This document shows positions 1 to 11,370 of a stretch of 64,000 nt of DNA, in pieces (positions within the stretch are counted from its first letter, which is position 1; every line of letters starts with the position of its first letter). The stretch is taken from assembly GCA_947044365.1 (NCBI GenBank), contig OX345636.1:42663537-42727536 (forward strand), in the 5' to 3' direction. The notes beneath the pieces are model-generated. The model saw only the letters and a program-made list of their open reading frames with translations. It searched no databases and was not told the DNA's origin. The stretch is from Petrosia ficiformis. Lineage: Eukaryota > Porifera > Demospongiae > Haplosclerida > Petrosiidae. The position numbers were made by a program, and so were the translations under genes.

Positions 1-685
1 CAAGTTGTCAGATATATTATATGAGTTAGTAATTACTATCAATAAATGTAAGTGATCATTGTGAATAACAACACTATAGCCTGCTACCATGTTGTTGCTG
101 TGTGTTGTATTTAGAATATTGGAAGTTATAGAGCTGTTTATAACTTCCTAGTTTCCTGGCTGTAAGTATGGTAATAGCATCCACATGCAGTTAATATCAC
201 ATTGGGTGTAAATTGAATGCTCACTCAGTCTATTTTACTGAAAATATAATTCTTTGCACTTGGATGTAGACTTTCTGCCCTCACAATTATATTTTAGCAA
301 TAGACCATGAGCACATCCTATAGCTATAACTTCTAACATCAATTTAAATGTTCAGGAAACAAACTAACCTGATTTGCTTTTGACATTTGAATGTATTTGA
401 AAATGTAAGTCATAAATACAAGATACTAGTAATGTAATTCAATGCTATTGTAATCATTGATAATGAGGTATATAAACATCTGATGGATTGAAAACATGTA
501 GTGTGCAAAAGACTAAAGTTTGTAATGACACAAAATGAATCAGTACCATATTAATTTTAGTAATATAACTGTTAAATTTATTATGTTATGAGTAAAATAT
601 TATAGTAACTGTTAATAGTAATAGTTTAATTAATAACTAAATAATCTCTGATAAAATTGAATAGTACTCTCATATGTTAACTTAC
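1..685 (-). other. Intron downstream of the somatomedin B exon (paralogous block)
   Basis: No coding exon seen. The first 130 bases match 8657-8780 and 60987-61080, and in all three copies a somatomedin B exon or its remnant follows about 570-680 bases to the right. This marks it as the intron downstream of that exon in three duplicated gene copies. Confidence 0.6.
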
Positions 686-1098
686 GTGGAGGACAGATTT
701 GTGGAGCATCAGAACAGCAATCGTTTAGCTGATAACAATGTGTATCGCAATAGCAATCCCCGACCTGGCAAGTAGATAGACGACTATATATACAGCAATC
801 AGTATAATTAGCAGTGCAGGAACCTGTATGAAGTATTGTATACTACAATTTCACATGACAAATGAATTATGTAAAGAAATGCATTGAAATAGCAGACATA
901 TAGGCAAGAGTAAATCTATATGCCTAATCTTAAATAGTGTGCAACAATATATTCCATTATAAGTACATACATTATGTGATCAAAGTGTTATTAACCTTGA
1001 GCTGAAATCACAGGGAACTCAAGATACAACAACAGTATCATAAAAGGTAGGAAACGATACAACAGTATCATAAAGGGTAGGAAACATTTGGAATTCAT
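686..1098 (-). CDS. 5' part of third paralogue: signal peptide plus somatomedin B exon (partial gene)
   Basis: Two exons read on the minus strand. Exon 996-1098 starts with ATG directly after an AAACAG acceptor and codes a signal peptide (MNSKCFLPFM, then a second hydrophobic run, ending VISAQ). It ends in phase 1 before a GT donor. Exon 686-823 is flanked by CATACAG and GTAAG. It codes a 46-residue cysteine-rich module with CYCD, NDCC and QICPP, the somatomedin B pattern. Somatomedin B is a small extracellular protein-binding knot. The gene continues beyond the left edge, so its later domains are unseen. The signal peptide is ten residues longer than in the two paralogues because of an in-frame 30-bp duplication. 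Secretion or membrane targeting is inferred; the partner is unknown. Confidence 0.72.
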
Positions 1099-2061
1099 CT
1101 GTTTGACAAAAGAGAAATTAAGTAATGATTATAATTATAAACTATTTGATACAATATTTGTGTTGTCAAAAATGATTATTTTTTGTGTATGCATTATTAT
1201 TCCCATGGACTTTAATTATTATACACCTGCACCTGTTTTCTGAATGTGTGAACAGGGCATGTACTTTTCCATGATTAGTGCACCAGCCAGGTAAGATGAC
1301 AAAGATTGTACAAGGCATAATTATGTACTTGAATTCTTTATTCGAATGTTTCTTCATATTTCTTCATATTTATCACAGAAAAAATGTAATTTTGGTACAC
1401 TTAGAAATTGAAAGTTATATCAGTAGTATAATTTATCGACATACAATTAATCCTGCCGTAGCATTACAGTGGAGCCCCTCTATTCCAGACACCCTTGGGA
1501 CAAATATAAATGTCCTGATTACATAGGGTGTCCGCATTTCTGGCCTATTGTTTCTTTGAGTTAACCTTAAACGTTTTTCAGCCTGATTGATATGCTTAAC
1601 TTTAACAAAAGCCTGCTCATTCAAAAATGCTCCACTTTTGCTGCCCATGCTTTCAGTTTGCTGTTAGCTGAAGCAGAGTACAAATTTTCCACATGCCTGA
1701 CCCATTTAACTCTTGAAGACGAAATGGGCTTCTATGCATGTACATACTTATTTAAGCATAATTATGCCAGAACATTTCTTTCTTAACATGAAATTTTATC
1801 TTATTATATTTATATTATATAAAAGACAAAGGGATAGCTAAGTTGAAATTTATTCTCAGTTTTCAAACAAACCAATTCAAACTTTAAAAAATACTTTTGT
1901 ACACATCAAGCTTCTTAAATTGTATGACAGTTACAATAGCTTCTCTAAAATGCATTTTCTTGTTGCATGGCAAATGCTCAAAGGCGTGGTTACTACAAAC
2001 ATAAAAAAAAACATTCCACTACATCATCCACATTAGCAATATACAAAAAGAGTACATGCAA
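1099..2061 (-). other. First intron of third paralogue, conserved with the other two copies
   Basis: No supported exon. The sequence is alignable by eye with 26126-26950 and 62014-62840 (for example the stretch around 1440-1600 against 26410-26560), so it belongs to the duplicated 5' block. Short open frames on both strands here are not conserved between the copies. Confidence 0.55.
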
Positions 2062-2444
2062 CATTGCAAAAATGAAATTAAATTGTTAAAATAGCTAATT
2101 TATTGGTTAGCACAGTTGCAAGGAATAGTGGCAATTGTAATTTAATTGGTAGTGTAGGTTGTTATGACTGCATGGCCATGGTAACATACATGTATTATAA
2201 TATAATCCAATAATTGCAATTTCAATTATCCTTATACTATCTATTATATATACATAGAAGAATAAAATTTTTATTAAGTCATTTTAGGTTTCCAAACCTT
2301 CTTTGTATGTCTAATTTGAGATAATTGATTATAGTATAATTTATCATGCATCACAGTCATAACAACCTTATATTATAATTTGCATCCTTACAACTGTACT
2401 CAGTGATCAATTTTACTACTGATTTGTTTTAACAATTTGCAGTG
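2062..2444. mobile_element. MITE family 1, copy a (about 380 bp)
   Basis: The ends form an inverted repeat. The left end reads ATTGCAAAAATGAA, then TTGTTAAAATAG and GCACAGTTGCAAGGA. The right end reads CATCCTTACAACTGTAC, then TTTTAACAATTTGCAGTG. The subterminal GTTATGACTGCATG also appears inverted on the other side. The same structure recurs at 6899, 26955, 58718 and 62847. There is no open reading frame, so it is a non-autonomous DNA element. Superfamily unknown. Confidence 0.7.
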
Positions 2445-2807
2445 AATGCCTCATTATTCCATTTGCATGAGTGAATCTGCTGGGTTTCTAACATTGATGA
2501 TAGTAGTGATGTATTCCAAGTTCTCTAACTCTTCTGTTCCGTCTTCTTGCTCTGAAAATTGAAAGCACGGGTTCCGTTCTAATTCTAGTTCTCTAACTCT
2601 TCGACTTCTCCATTTGCAAAATTGTGGGCTCGTGTAACTTGACCTTTGACGTACGTTACAGTTGTCTCGTATATAGCTCACTTGCAATTTAAAACGATGC
2701 ATCACTCTATTGCTCTTGTAATCATTCAGTTTGGCATGTTGTATATTTATATTGTACATTTATATTTATTCAGAATACATAATAATTATACTACTGATGA
2801 TACTCAC

Positions 2808-2885
2808 TTTTCACAGCTGTAGTTCCAGCTACTGGAATATGATGCACAGTGATAGTGCTTTGCTACCTTAATCTTTTTTAGAGAC
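2808..2885 (-). promoter_or_regulatory. Leader (5' UTR) exon of third paralogue
   Basis: On the minus strand this stretch ends AGCTGTGAAAA and then the donor GTGAGTATC. Near-identical stretches with the same donor sit at 27658 and 63630, each upstream of a signal-peptide exon whose ATG follows its acceptor directly. No conserved open frame runs through the three copies, so it is read as a non-coding leader exon, with the promoter just to its right. The right boundary is uncertain. Confidence 0.45.
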
Positions 2886-3070
2886 AAAATGAGATATGAA
2901 AAGGATGCTTGTATACCGTCAGGAGCCCATAAGAAGATGGAGCGCTTACTAATGTTTTACGTTTCGTATATATTAGGCAGTTGCTGTCTAATTACTTTGA
3001 AGTGGGTGTGGGTAATTATTAATTTCAATCACACGTGAAAAATATGGCTGTTCCAAAGCGTGCCTAGCTA

Positions 3071-3120
3071 TAGTCTCGTGCGCGCAGACGCCTTATCGAA
3101 CGTCTGCACGCACGAGACTA
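3071..3120. mobile_element. Minimal palindromic TAGTCT-type element with 9-bp flanking repeats
   Basis: The left arm 3071-3090 begins TAGTCTCGTG and the right arm 3101-3120 ends CACGAGACTA. They pair over 20 bases with one mismatch around a 10-base loop. The direct repeat GCCTAGCTA abuts both ends, as a 9-bp target duplication would. The arm start resembles the ends of the larger elements at 10076, 23520 and 27945. It looks like two terminal repeats with almost nothing left between them. Confidence 0.55.
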
Positions 3121-3554
3121 GCCTAGCTAGAATTGAAGAAACGAGAGTAGTTTGCCCCAGAGTTTTTACTCTTTGAAGTAAACTGTGTAATTCAACAAGA
3201 AATTTTAAAAGCAGCAGCAAGCCAAATGAGTTGTAAGTTAGTCTTATAAGTCCGTTATAAAGTTAAATAATCTCTTCAAAAAAACTCTACGACTCACCTT
3301 TTTCACTTCTTTAATAACAAATACCTCCAAACAATTTTTATCAGGTTTCTTCAGTCTGCCACGCTATATCTTCAATTTGAGCTACAGAAAGTTTCTTACA
3401 GCCATAATTATTGTCTGAACCAGCTCATTTTGAGCTCGACTAACATGGGTTAATTAATGGCATCTATTCGAAATACTACAAGAATTGGATACTGTCACAC
3501 AAAAGAGGTACAGAGTGAAGTTGAATATAGCAGTGTTAATATTAATGTAGAGGT

Positions 3555-3689
3555 AATGCTGCAAATGGTGAAATGATTGGTTGTGGTAGTGATTTATACT
3601 CAATTATGTGGTTTCATATGGACTGTTTGAACATTGATTCCACTCCAGATGGAAAGTGGTTTTGTCCTGATTGCCAGACTGCCACATGA
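3555..3689 (+). pseudogene. PHD-finger C-terminal fragment
   Basis: A 44-codon frame ends at TGA 3687-3689. It reads GEMIGCGSDLYS, then IMWFHMDCLNIDS, then DGKWFCPDC. This is the second half of a PHD zinc finger (MI.C, WFH..C, W.C..C). The first CxxC pair is absent and the expected second-knuckle cysteine reads Tyr in SDLYS, so it could not bind zinc normally. No start or splice context was found. Likely a relic of a transposon-borne or processed gene inside an intergenic stretch. Confidence 0.6.
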
Positions 3690-4549
3690 GTCTATAATTA
3701 TACATCCCTGAATTTCAATATAACAGTTATAACTATACTGTTATTATTATTATAATGCATGATTAATCAAATAGAAACAGATTCGCAACAATTACACAAA
3801 CAGTTACAATAAATTCAGATTCTTCATCACACATTATTGTATTTATAGGTAACGTTGATACTAACATTGTATACTTTTGCCTTAGACTAGAAACCCAATC
3901 ACCCTTTCTATGTGGATCTGTACTCTAGAAAGTTGACAAGAAGTATTAACCTCTAATTTGCTCCGTTGTTTCTTGCCTATACTTGTATATACATTATATA
4001 GTACTGGTAAATTCATTACCAATTGTACATGTATCTGATGACCTGTTGCTGACACATTCTTGCTGCTTCTATTTTCATCACTTGATTCTATACTTTCATC
4101 ATCACATCACACTGCCTAACACTATCATCTTCTATCTCAAATTCTGATTCAAAGTCAGCTTCAACTAATATACTTTCACTGGCAACACCAATGTTTAAAC
4201 ACGTTTTCTAAAACAGTGTTCTTTCTTACACACAACTTCTGCTCACTTTTTCTTTCGAGTGGACTATCAGTAAAGCTAAAAATGCTAGGAGTATAGTCAG
4301 GAGAGAGTGGATCATCGCTTTTTTCTCTATTAAACAATCTGAAGTTAACCTTTTAATAGTTATAAGAGTCACACACATAAATGACCAATGATGTTATACA
4401 TCTTTGGTAGTATTATGTTTATAAATAATTATTGTTTTACACATGTAATATTACTTTGCCATGTAGGTGTGATCCTGTCCCTACAGCGCTCGTTGTATGT
4501 GTATGTATTCATAAATTAATAATCATAAAGATACGCAAGTTTGTGCAAC
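3690..4549. other. Gene-free stretch between PHD relic and EGF block
   Basis: I see no exon with EGF-type splice signals and no inverted-repeat element. Only short AT-rich frames occur. The 3' end of the EGF block to its right should lie here if it had one, but I could not find a terminal exon or a membrane segment. Confidence 0.5.
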
Positions 4550-6772
4550 CATTACAAGTAAACTTATCTTTGTCCAATAGATAACCATTACCACATCCAC
4601 ACGTGAAGCTTCCAACAGTGTTTATGCATGTCTGAGAGCAATCATGTGTTCCATCACTACAGTCATCATTATCTACATGGTTAGAAATGTATGTATGATT
4701 TTGTACATACATATTATGTTCCTTTATATAAACATGTGTATGTTTCATGTAATATTCACCATCACAAGTAGCTCCATCACTGTTCAATGGAAATCCGGTG
4801 TTGCATCCACAAAAGAAATTTCCTTCAGTGTTAGTACATGTTTGAACACAGTCGTCTATTCTTAAGCTACATTCATCATTATCTGAAAAGAAGAAAACAC
4901 ATGTAAACATGTACATGTGTGGGAATGTGATATACATATACGTATGGGGACAACAGTAAATTAATTATAATTATAATTATTATGATTATGATGGTGTTTT
5001 GTGTCGCTAAAAATGTTAGCTACTTCTACTTATCTATGAAATTGAATTTTAATATTTCACTGATATTAAAATTCAAATGTTTTAGCACAAACATTTCGAT
5101 CCTCATCTATAGCTTATACCTAACAGTATATATAGATGTTACTTGTACATACCAATACAAGTAGTCCCATCATTGTCTAGATGATAGCCACTATTACATC
5201 CACAAAGAAAGCTTCTTTCAGTGTTAGTACACATATGGTCACAAATGTGTGTTTCTGTATCAGGATCACACTCATTAATATCTGGAAGGATGGATATCAA
5301 TGTATGCATATTCATTAATAAGTAAATAAGTATACATAATAATAATTATAATTGTGCATGTGTGCACAGAATATGTATGATGTTCGATTATATGTATCTA
5401 AGTACAATTCACGCCTCATTTAGAAGATTTGTCTAAGGAGGACAAAAGTTCAATTTGAAAATCTGAAAGACTATGGGGCGGCAATGTACAGGGCTATTGT
5501 GCTGCTCATATTGGCAAACTAAATGCCTTTCCTCCATCCCCTCTTAATGAAACCTTGCTATATACTTATGTTTATATGTATGGTTAATGCTATATACAGC
5601 TTCTACATACCATGACAATTAACTCCATCATCATCCAGTGTATAACCACGAGTATAACATCCACAAATGAAGCTTCCAATAGTGTTTGTACATGTTTGAG
5701 AGCAACCACCTGTTTCATCAGCACACTCATCAATATCTGGACAGACTGAATTTTATGTGTAATCTCAGTGATTGTATATAGCTAGAGCTGACTGAGAGTA
5801 TAATTATAACTACATAATATACCAATAGTATTACTATATAATTAAATTTATTATATAAAATAATGAAACTATCTACCACATAATTTTTTTTACAAGATTA
5901 TGAAATGCAATAATATTGGAATACTAGAATCTGTGTTGGACCATAATCAAATATCTTCTTAGTTATTATCAAAAGCCATTACAGTGGTTGAGATTCCACT
6001 GCTGCAAAAATAGTTATATGGTTATCACTGTTTCTTTTGCTCCATACACCAGTGCTGGTTATGTTTTTGTGAAAAAGCAAATCTTAGCAGAAAATCTAAA
6101 GTGATAGCTTACATTTGTGTATGTTTATACAGTATTATATATGGGAGACGAAACGTATTTGTATATAATTACTTATCAACTCATTGTCATAATATTGCTC
6201 AGTTTTAGTACATAAATATATGAATATGATTTTAGGTTAGAATTTTGAAGGTGTGCTTTCAGTAATTTTAACAACAATTTGATTATTAAAATGGAGTAAC
6301 AGTTCCTTTTAAAATAATAATTATGAAGAAGATAATATCTACAAACTTCAAATATAATTACATCAATTTTCTAAGACTGCATAATTGTAGGTTCGATACG
6401 AGTACATTTAGTATGTTGTTTCTATACATATACATATTGATTAGTATGTCTGCATATGTGTATATAGGTATGCGTGTATGTATGCGTACTTTAGTTTGTT
6501 TTGTTTTTGCATAAGTTACAAGTCACCCCATCTTTCTCTTCTAGATGCTAAACGTAAACACTTATCCTAAATGAAATATTAATCAATTCTTGTACGTAAA
6601 TGTAGGTTCACTAATATCATTTGTAACATGAAAATTATGGACATCTATAATGCCTACATACCATTACATGATAGTTCATCTTCATCCAAAATAAAACCAT
6701 GATTACATGAACAGAAAAAACCTTCCGGAGAGACGTTACATAGCTGAGTACAGTTGGAACAATCATCACCAG
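4550..6772 (-). CDS. Headless EGF block: five intact EGF exons of a truncated paralogue
   Basis: Five exons read right to left: 6662-6772, 5611-5736, 5153-5281, 4760-4882 and 4550-4672. All have AG acceptors, GT donors and phase 1-1 boundaries. The first codes a divergent EGF (AGDDCSNCTQLC). The others carry DIDEC, DINEC or DNDEC starts, a C.NT.GSF.CGC core and a DGxxC end, as in calcium-binding EGF domains. Exon for exon they match 58544, 56266, 55793, 55407 and 55196 of the right gene. I found no signal-peptide exon and no terminal exon. The somatomedin B exon that should precede them is broken at 9231. The block may be a decaying partial duplicate; the open exons leave expression possible. 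Confidence 0.65.
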
Positions 6773-6898
6773 CTATTGGGAGAGGTTATTAAGTATAATT
6801 AATACAGTCATCTATATATTACACGAGTTTTATCTCTGTGGATCTGTTCGCCTGTGAGTTATGAATTTAATCACTTCTAGGACACATTAAATACTCTA

Positions 6899-7245
6899 CA
6901 CTGCAAAAATAGAACTGTTAAAAACAACAAACATATTGGATAGTACAGTTGCAAGGATGCAAATTATATTTTAATTGGTCATACAGGTTGATGTTATGAC
7001 TGTATGATAAAAGACACTTACACTATAATCAATTGTCATGTCCAATATCTCATATTTGATGCACAAAGAAGGTTTGGAAACCTAAAATGATTTAATTAAA
7101 ATGTTGTTCTGCTTCTTTATATATCTAATAGACAGTTTGAAATTGCAATTATTGGCCTATGTACGTCCAATAAAATTGCAATTTCCCCTATTCCATGCAA
7201 CTGTACTAACCAATGAAGTATTTTTAACAATTTTATTTTTGTAGT
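6899..7245. mobile_element. MITE family 1, copy b
   Basis: The left end is CACTGCAAAAATAGAACTG and the right end is TTTTTAACAATTTTATTTTTGTAGT. The inner motif GTACAGTTGCAAGGATGC is mirrored by GCAACTGTACTAACCAATG. Complete copy of about 347 bp without coding capacity. It is the most intact reference for the family in this window. Confidence 0.72.
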
Positions 7246-9230
7246 ATAAAAACATGTTAATTATTCACTTGATTGCACACACACAGGGGTGCCTAATTTA
7301 CTAAGTATATACAGACACATATATAGTTAAGCTTGCTGTTTATAATTATGCTATTCACTCTAGATCTAGAAAGACTGCTCTTTCTCACCATTATGAGACA
7401 GCAGTTGTATTTTTACAGCTCCAGGTGGAGTCATTCAACAACTTGCCACAAAGAGCACATGAAGTTTTCGATTTAAAATATGTTCTTCATGAAATCATAG
7501 CTGTAAAACTTTTGCAGGATGCTTTGTGTGCTCATTTATTGTTATGGACTTTGTAGATTTAAACGCATCTCCAAGAACGAAGCTGAAGAAAATACTTAGG
7601 TGTTTTGATGCTGGCCAAAATCATAGTTGATTCATCACAGGTCAGTGTTCTTTTTGTTTGTATATAACTATTCTTCTTCACTTACAGCATTGTCATTACA
7701 GAGGAATATGGTGGTAAAGGATAATAAAGATGGAGCTATAAACTATTATAATACTTTTATATAAAAATTAATAAAATATAATACATTTATTATAATTGCA
7801 TAAATTATAGCCAGTGCGTTATGACTAACTATCTGTTTACATCCATGGCCATCTTAATTAATGGGTGTGGTAGATACAAATGGAGTCCTATCATAAGCAG
7901 GATGTGCTGTTAGTGGCTAAAAGTATTTGTTGAGTAGGTCAAGAAACAAAACAGTATGAAAATTTGATTAAACTGAATTTTACTTAAAAGAAATTTTTAT
8001 TTGTCCTAAATGTGCTTTGATAGCTTCCCAAACATAGAAATGTATTTATGTTTCTTGAAAAGAATATTATGAGGAACAATGTAGCACTCCATGGTTCTCA
8101 ACTTTAGCAATACCTTCTAGCCATATAGTAGATCTTGTGAATCATGAAAACTCTTAATATCAAAAGACTTACCAGTAAATATTAGCAAAGATTTCAGCTC
8201 ATCACTTGCAGTTGAAGTGTATGGCCAGCCATTAGCCATCCCTACATAGAGAGTACTACTGCACTCTCTGATACTTCCAATGTAATATTTCATGTCACTT
8301 ATTAAGTAACTGGCCATCAACAAATGGTTTAAAGTTTCGTTAAACTTGCCACTGCATAATTTAATTTACCAAGAAACACCAAAAAAGATTGTACCTGTAT
8401 TTATTTGGCAGCAAAGGCAATTACAAATATATGGTATCAGCAATCATGTAGGCACATGACCATTTGAATTTACACTGTTCTTTGCAATTGTATACTTAAC
8501 AACGAATGAGTTAATTATTTTAACAATTTTGTTTTTGCTGTGTTATTGCTTACATGATGTGTCAGACTACATGGGTTTTTTAACAGTCATTGTTATATAA
8601 TTTAGTGGGTGAGGTACTGGCTAAAATAAATCGTGAGTAACATAGAATCCAGATTATTCAAGTTGTCAGACATATATTAGTCAACAATCACTATCAATAA
8701 GTAAATGTACGTGATCATTGTGAATAACAACATTATAGCCTGTTACCACATGGATGTTGTTGTTATGTTTTGTATTTCGAATTTTTGAAGTTATAGACCA
8801 GTTTGTAACAATGGTAATTGTATGTGCAGTTAATAACGTCCAGCCTGTAAATCATTTATAGAATGCTTCCTCAGTCTATTTTACTGAAATATAATTCTGT
8901 GCATTTAGGTATTCTGCCTTTGCAATTCAATAGACAGTGAGTGCATTCTATAACTATAACTTTTAACATCAATTTAAAGGCAGGCATCAATATGGATACT
9001 AGTAATGTAATTGCATGCTAGTACTGATGGATTGAAAACATTTAGTGTGCAAAAAGACTAAAGTTTGTCATGACACAAAATGAATCTGTACCATGCTTAG
9101 TCAATTAAGCTATATGATGTGAGAAACTTTTTATAATTGTAACCAATTGTAGTGAGCAGTTGTTTATAGGAACTCAGCTACCTAAATAATCTCTGATAAA
9201 ATTGTATAGTACTTTCAAATGCTTACTTAC
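7246..9230 (-). other. Intron-like duplicated stretch, partner of 60250-61650
   Basis: Blocks near 7420-7560, 8360-8560 and 8657-9230 match 60300-60420, 60700-60880 and 60987-61650 in the same order, so this is the long intron of the duplicated block. One odd segment (8160-8260, minus) resembles 37282-37372 (plus): a short palindrome AGAGAGT..ACTCTCT followed by a frame with ASDELKSL. I saw no splice-supported exon. Confidence 0.5.
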
Positions 9231-9290
9231 ATGGACAGATTTGTCGAAGATCATACTCGGAACAACAGGTTTTACAGCAAGGGAAATGCC
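9231..9290 (-). pseudogene. Broken somatomedin B exon remnant
   Basis: The donor side is intact (GTAAG after 9231) and the last residues read CCSEYDLRQICP, matching the end of the modules at 686 and 61653. The first half of the module is missing. At about 9291 the homology ends in a GC-rich unrelated stretch (9291-9375). It stands where the headless EGF block should have its somatomedin B exon, which supports that block being a truncated duplicate. Confidence 0.6.
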
Positions 9291-10075
9291 CACCAGAGGG
9301 CGTTGGAGGGGTAACTTAATCCCCAAACTGGGCGGGCGTCAAAGGAGGCACAGCCCCCTTTGAACCCACTATATACAAACAGAAAAGACACTCTATTACA
9401 TAATCCACATTAAGGATATACTACAAAAGTAATGCATGCAATGTCAGAAACAGCTAGTGATACATGCATGGGTTACATCGATCTGTCTTACCTTTGTAAA
9501 TAAGATGTACTGGAGGGATGAAAGATCCACAGTAAACTGCTTTTTTTCACTTATACTAATCATCTCCATACATCCTCCTTGCCCCTTGTTGATCCCTTTT
9601 TGATAGAGAGCATGGCACAATCTTGATTCTAGTAAGAACCCAGTTAAGCATCAACATCATCCAGAAATGATTTCTTAATTTATTTGTTGGAAATTGGTAG
9701 ATGTATATTTGCTCTATATATGCTATAGTTGCTTTGCTTCGCACAAACTTAATACACTTCACGCGAAGTGTATTAAGTTTGTGCAAAGGATCGAGTGTTG
9801 TTAAAAACAGGCACGATGATAGCTGAAACAATAATTTGCAAACGTATTTTATTTTTTCGATAGGATGTGAATCACCTGAAGTACCTGATGAAGTTCCCTG
9901 TTATAATAATTTTATATCTTGAAATGTACACCAAATTTGCATTATTAATGCAGTTAACAGCTGCATTACGTTCAAAGCTATGAGATGCCTGGAGAAACAG
10001 TCACTTTGAAACTCAATATGTGGAAGCTGCTACACCTAATCTATGCACGGGTCTAGCCACTATGTACCGAGAAGC
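9291..10075. other. GC-rich junction and spacer with a perfect hairpin
   Basis: Bases 9291-9375 are unusually GC-rich for this window and join abruptly to the broken somatomedin B exon. No gene was recognised. At 9741-9784 two perfect 20-base arms (GCACAAACTTAATACACTTC and its complement) flank a 4-base loop. The rest shows nothing I can identify. Confidence 0.45.
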
Positions 10076-10129
10076 TAGTCTGGCGTCGCCGCCCCTTCGA
10101 GGAAGGGTCTGGTGAACTGCGTATACTGC

Positions 10130-10640
10130 ATGGAAGAAGCGATAACAAATTCAGTGAAAGGACTTGGATATATACAACTTAAAGATGAACAGTTCAAGAT
10201 AGTGAAGAGGTTTTTGAGTAGAAATGATGTATAAGGAGTCCTACCAACAGTGTATGAGAAGTCTCTGTGCTATGCTTGTTTATCACTGGCATTTCATAAG
10301 CTGGAGTACAAGTATAAAATCTATTGTTATTGTAGTGATTCCCCTCACTGTTATAATGAAGGATCAGGTTTGATATGTATAATTATATCACTCTATTATT
10401 TGTCTTCAATATGAACTCTGTATCACATGTCAGTTGACTATGCATACTGATTGTAAGATAATTGCGCCAGGGGAAATATTTCCAATCAAAGGGACTTTTA
10501 ACAGGATTTGTTTGTGGAGAAAATGATGACGAATATGCAAAAATGAAGGATAGAATCTGTACGGGAGGGTATCAATTAGTTTTTTTTACTCCTGAGCACC
10601 ACCAAATACTGGAGAGTTTTTTTGAGACATTCTTCAGCAA
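10130..10640 (+). pseudogene. RecQ-like DNA helicase N-terminal fragment
   Basis: ATG at 10130 opens a frame containing GYIQLKDEQFKIVKRF, as at the start of the RecQ helicase core. A stop follows at the position of motif I. The expected TGYGKSL nucleotide-binding loop then reads TVYEKSLCYA, with a Gly changed. The next segment reads IVIVVIPLTVIMKDQ (motif Ia region) in a shifted frame and ends at a GT donor at 10368. A second exon from about 10471 reads GFVCGENDDE and GGYQLVFFTPE. The DEAH box and everything after it are absent. RecQ enzymes unwind DNA; this copy cannot, given the stop, the frameshift and the truncation. Confidence 0.68.
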
Positions 10641-10825
10641 TAGCCAAACAGCTCCTACGAGCAAGTGCCTTTCCCAGTCTTTTTCATTTAGGGGTCAGAA
10701 AATATGTTTTTTTTTTGGTTGTTTACCACCACCTACATTATTATACTTACTTACATAAGTATGCTAATTAATGCATGGTCATATAATATTATATAGAATT
10801 ATAATTATATCTATTTATTTCTTTA

Positions 10826-11210
10826 TTACTTTAATATTTGAGGTAAGAAACTCACAGCAACATCAGGAGATATAACATCCTGTGAACTTGCAAAATTAAT
10901 TAAGACATGTAGTACAGGGATAGCTTGAGGTAAGCACAACTTCCTTAGTCCGCTTCCTACACACCCTGGAAATGGACCACTAACTATAGAGTCAATAGCA
11001 TTTGTCAGGTTAGAGTTCACACTTCTCTCTAATTTATCAAGCCTCTCGAAGGCAGAAACACATGGTCTACACATTCTCTGTCAGCTTTCAGCACTTTATC
11101 AATGTTGATGTTGAGACGTTTTGAATGGATAACATCATTAAACTTTTTCTTCCATCTCGAGCACATGATGAACTCCTATGTTATATCTATTTGTACATTT
11201 TGCTGTGTCC
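10826..11210 (-). pseudogene. Paired-CxxC protein, N-terminal fragment (element A)
   Basis: Reading inward from the right terminus, one frame gives CYGCGHSKMYK and stops. A shifted frame then gives CRPCVSAFERLDKLERSV. This CxxC...CxxC layout matches the gene at 28134 (CCLC...CLSCFQQFEKLSK) and the frame at 24092 (CWLC...CHKC). I do not recognise a named family; a zinc-binding N-terminal domain is the natural guess. Stops and frame changes make it non-functional. Confidence 0.5.
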
Positions 11211-11370
11211 ACAACCATAACAATAAACTCTGTCGTCCATCATCACCTACTTATCCAGCTCCACCTATGAAGGCAGTTCCACCCGAATAGCATTCCATTT
11301 GGACAACTGTGGTATACCCAGTTCACCAGACCTTTCCTACTCAATGCGAAGGGGCGGCAACACCAGACTA

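Larger units (their letters stand above)
10076..11370. mobile_element. TAGTCT element A, internally deleted, with RecQ-like and paired-CxxC gene fragments
   Basis: The left terminus TAGTCTGGCGTCGCC and the right terminus (complement TAGTCTGGTGTTGCC) form terminal inverted repeats of about 55-60 bp. These also share GCCGCCCCTTCG and GGTCTGGTGAACTG. Inside, the start of a RecQ-like helicase gene runs inward from the left end. The start of a cysteine-rich gene runs inward from the right end. The middle that should hold the rest of both genes is missing, so this is a non-autonomous deletion derivative. No clear target duplication remains. Confidence 0.65.

Noticed and set aside
2454..2759. 101-codon minus-strand frame
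   Set aside because: Not conserved in the equivalent stretches at 27320-27650 and 63240-63620, so unlikely to be coding.
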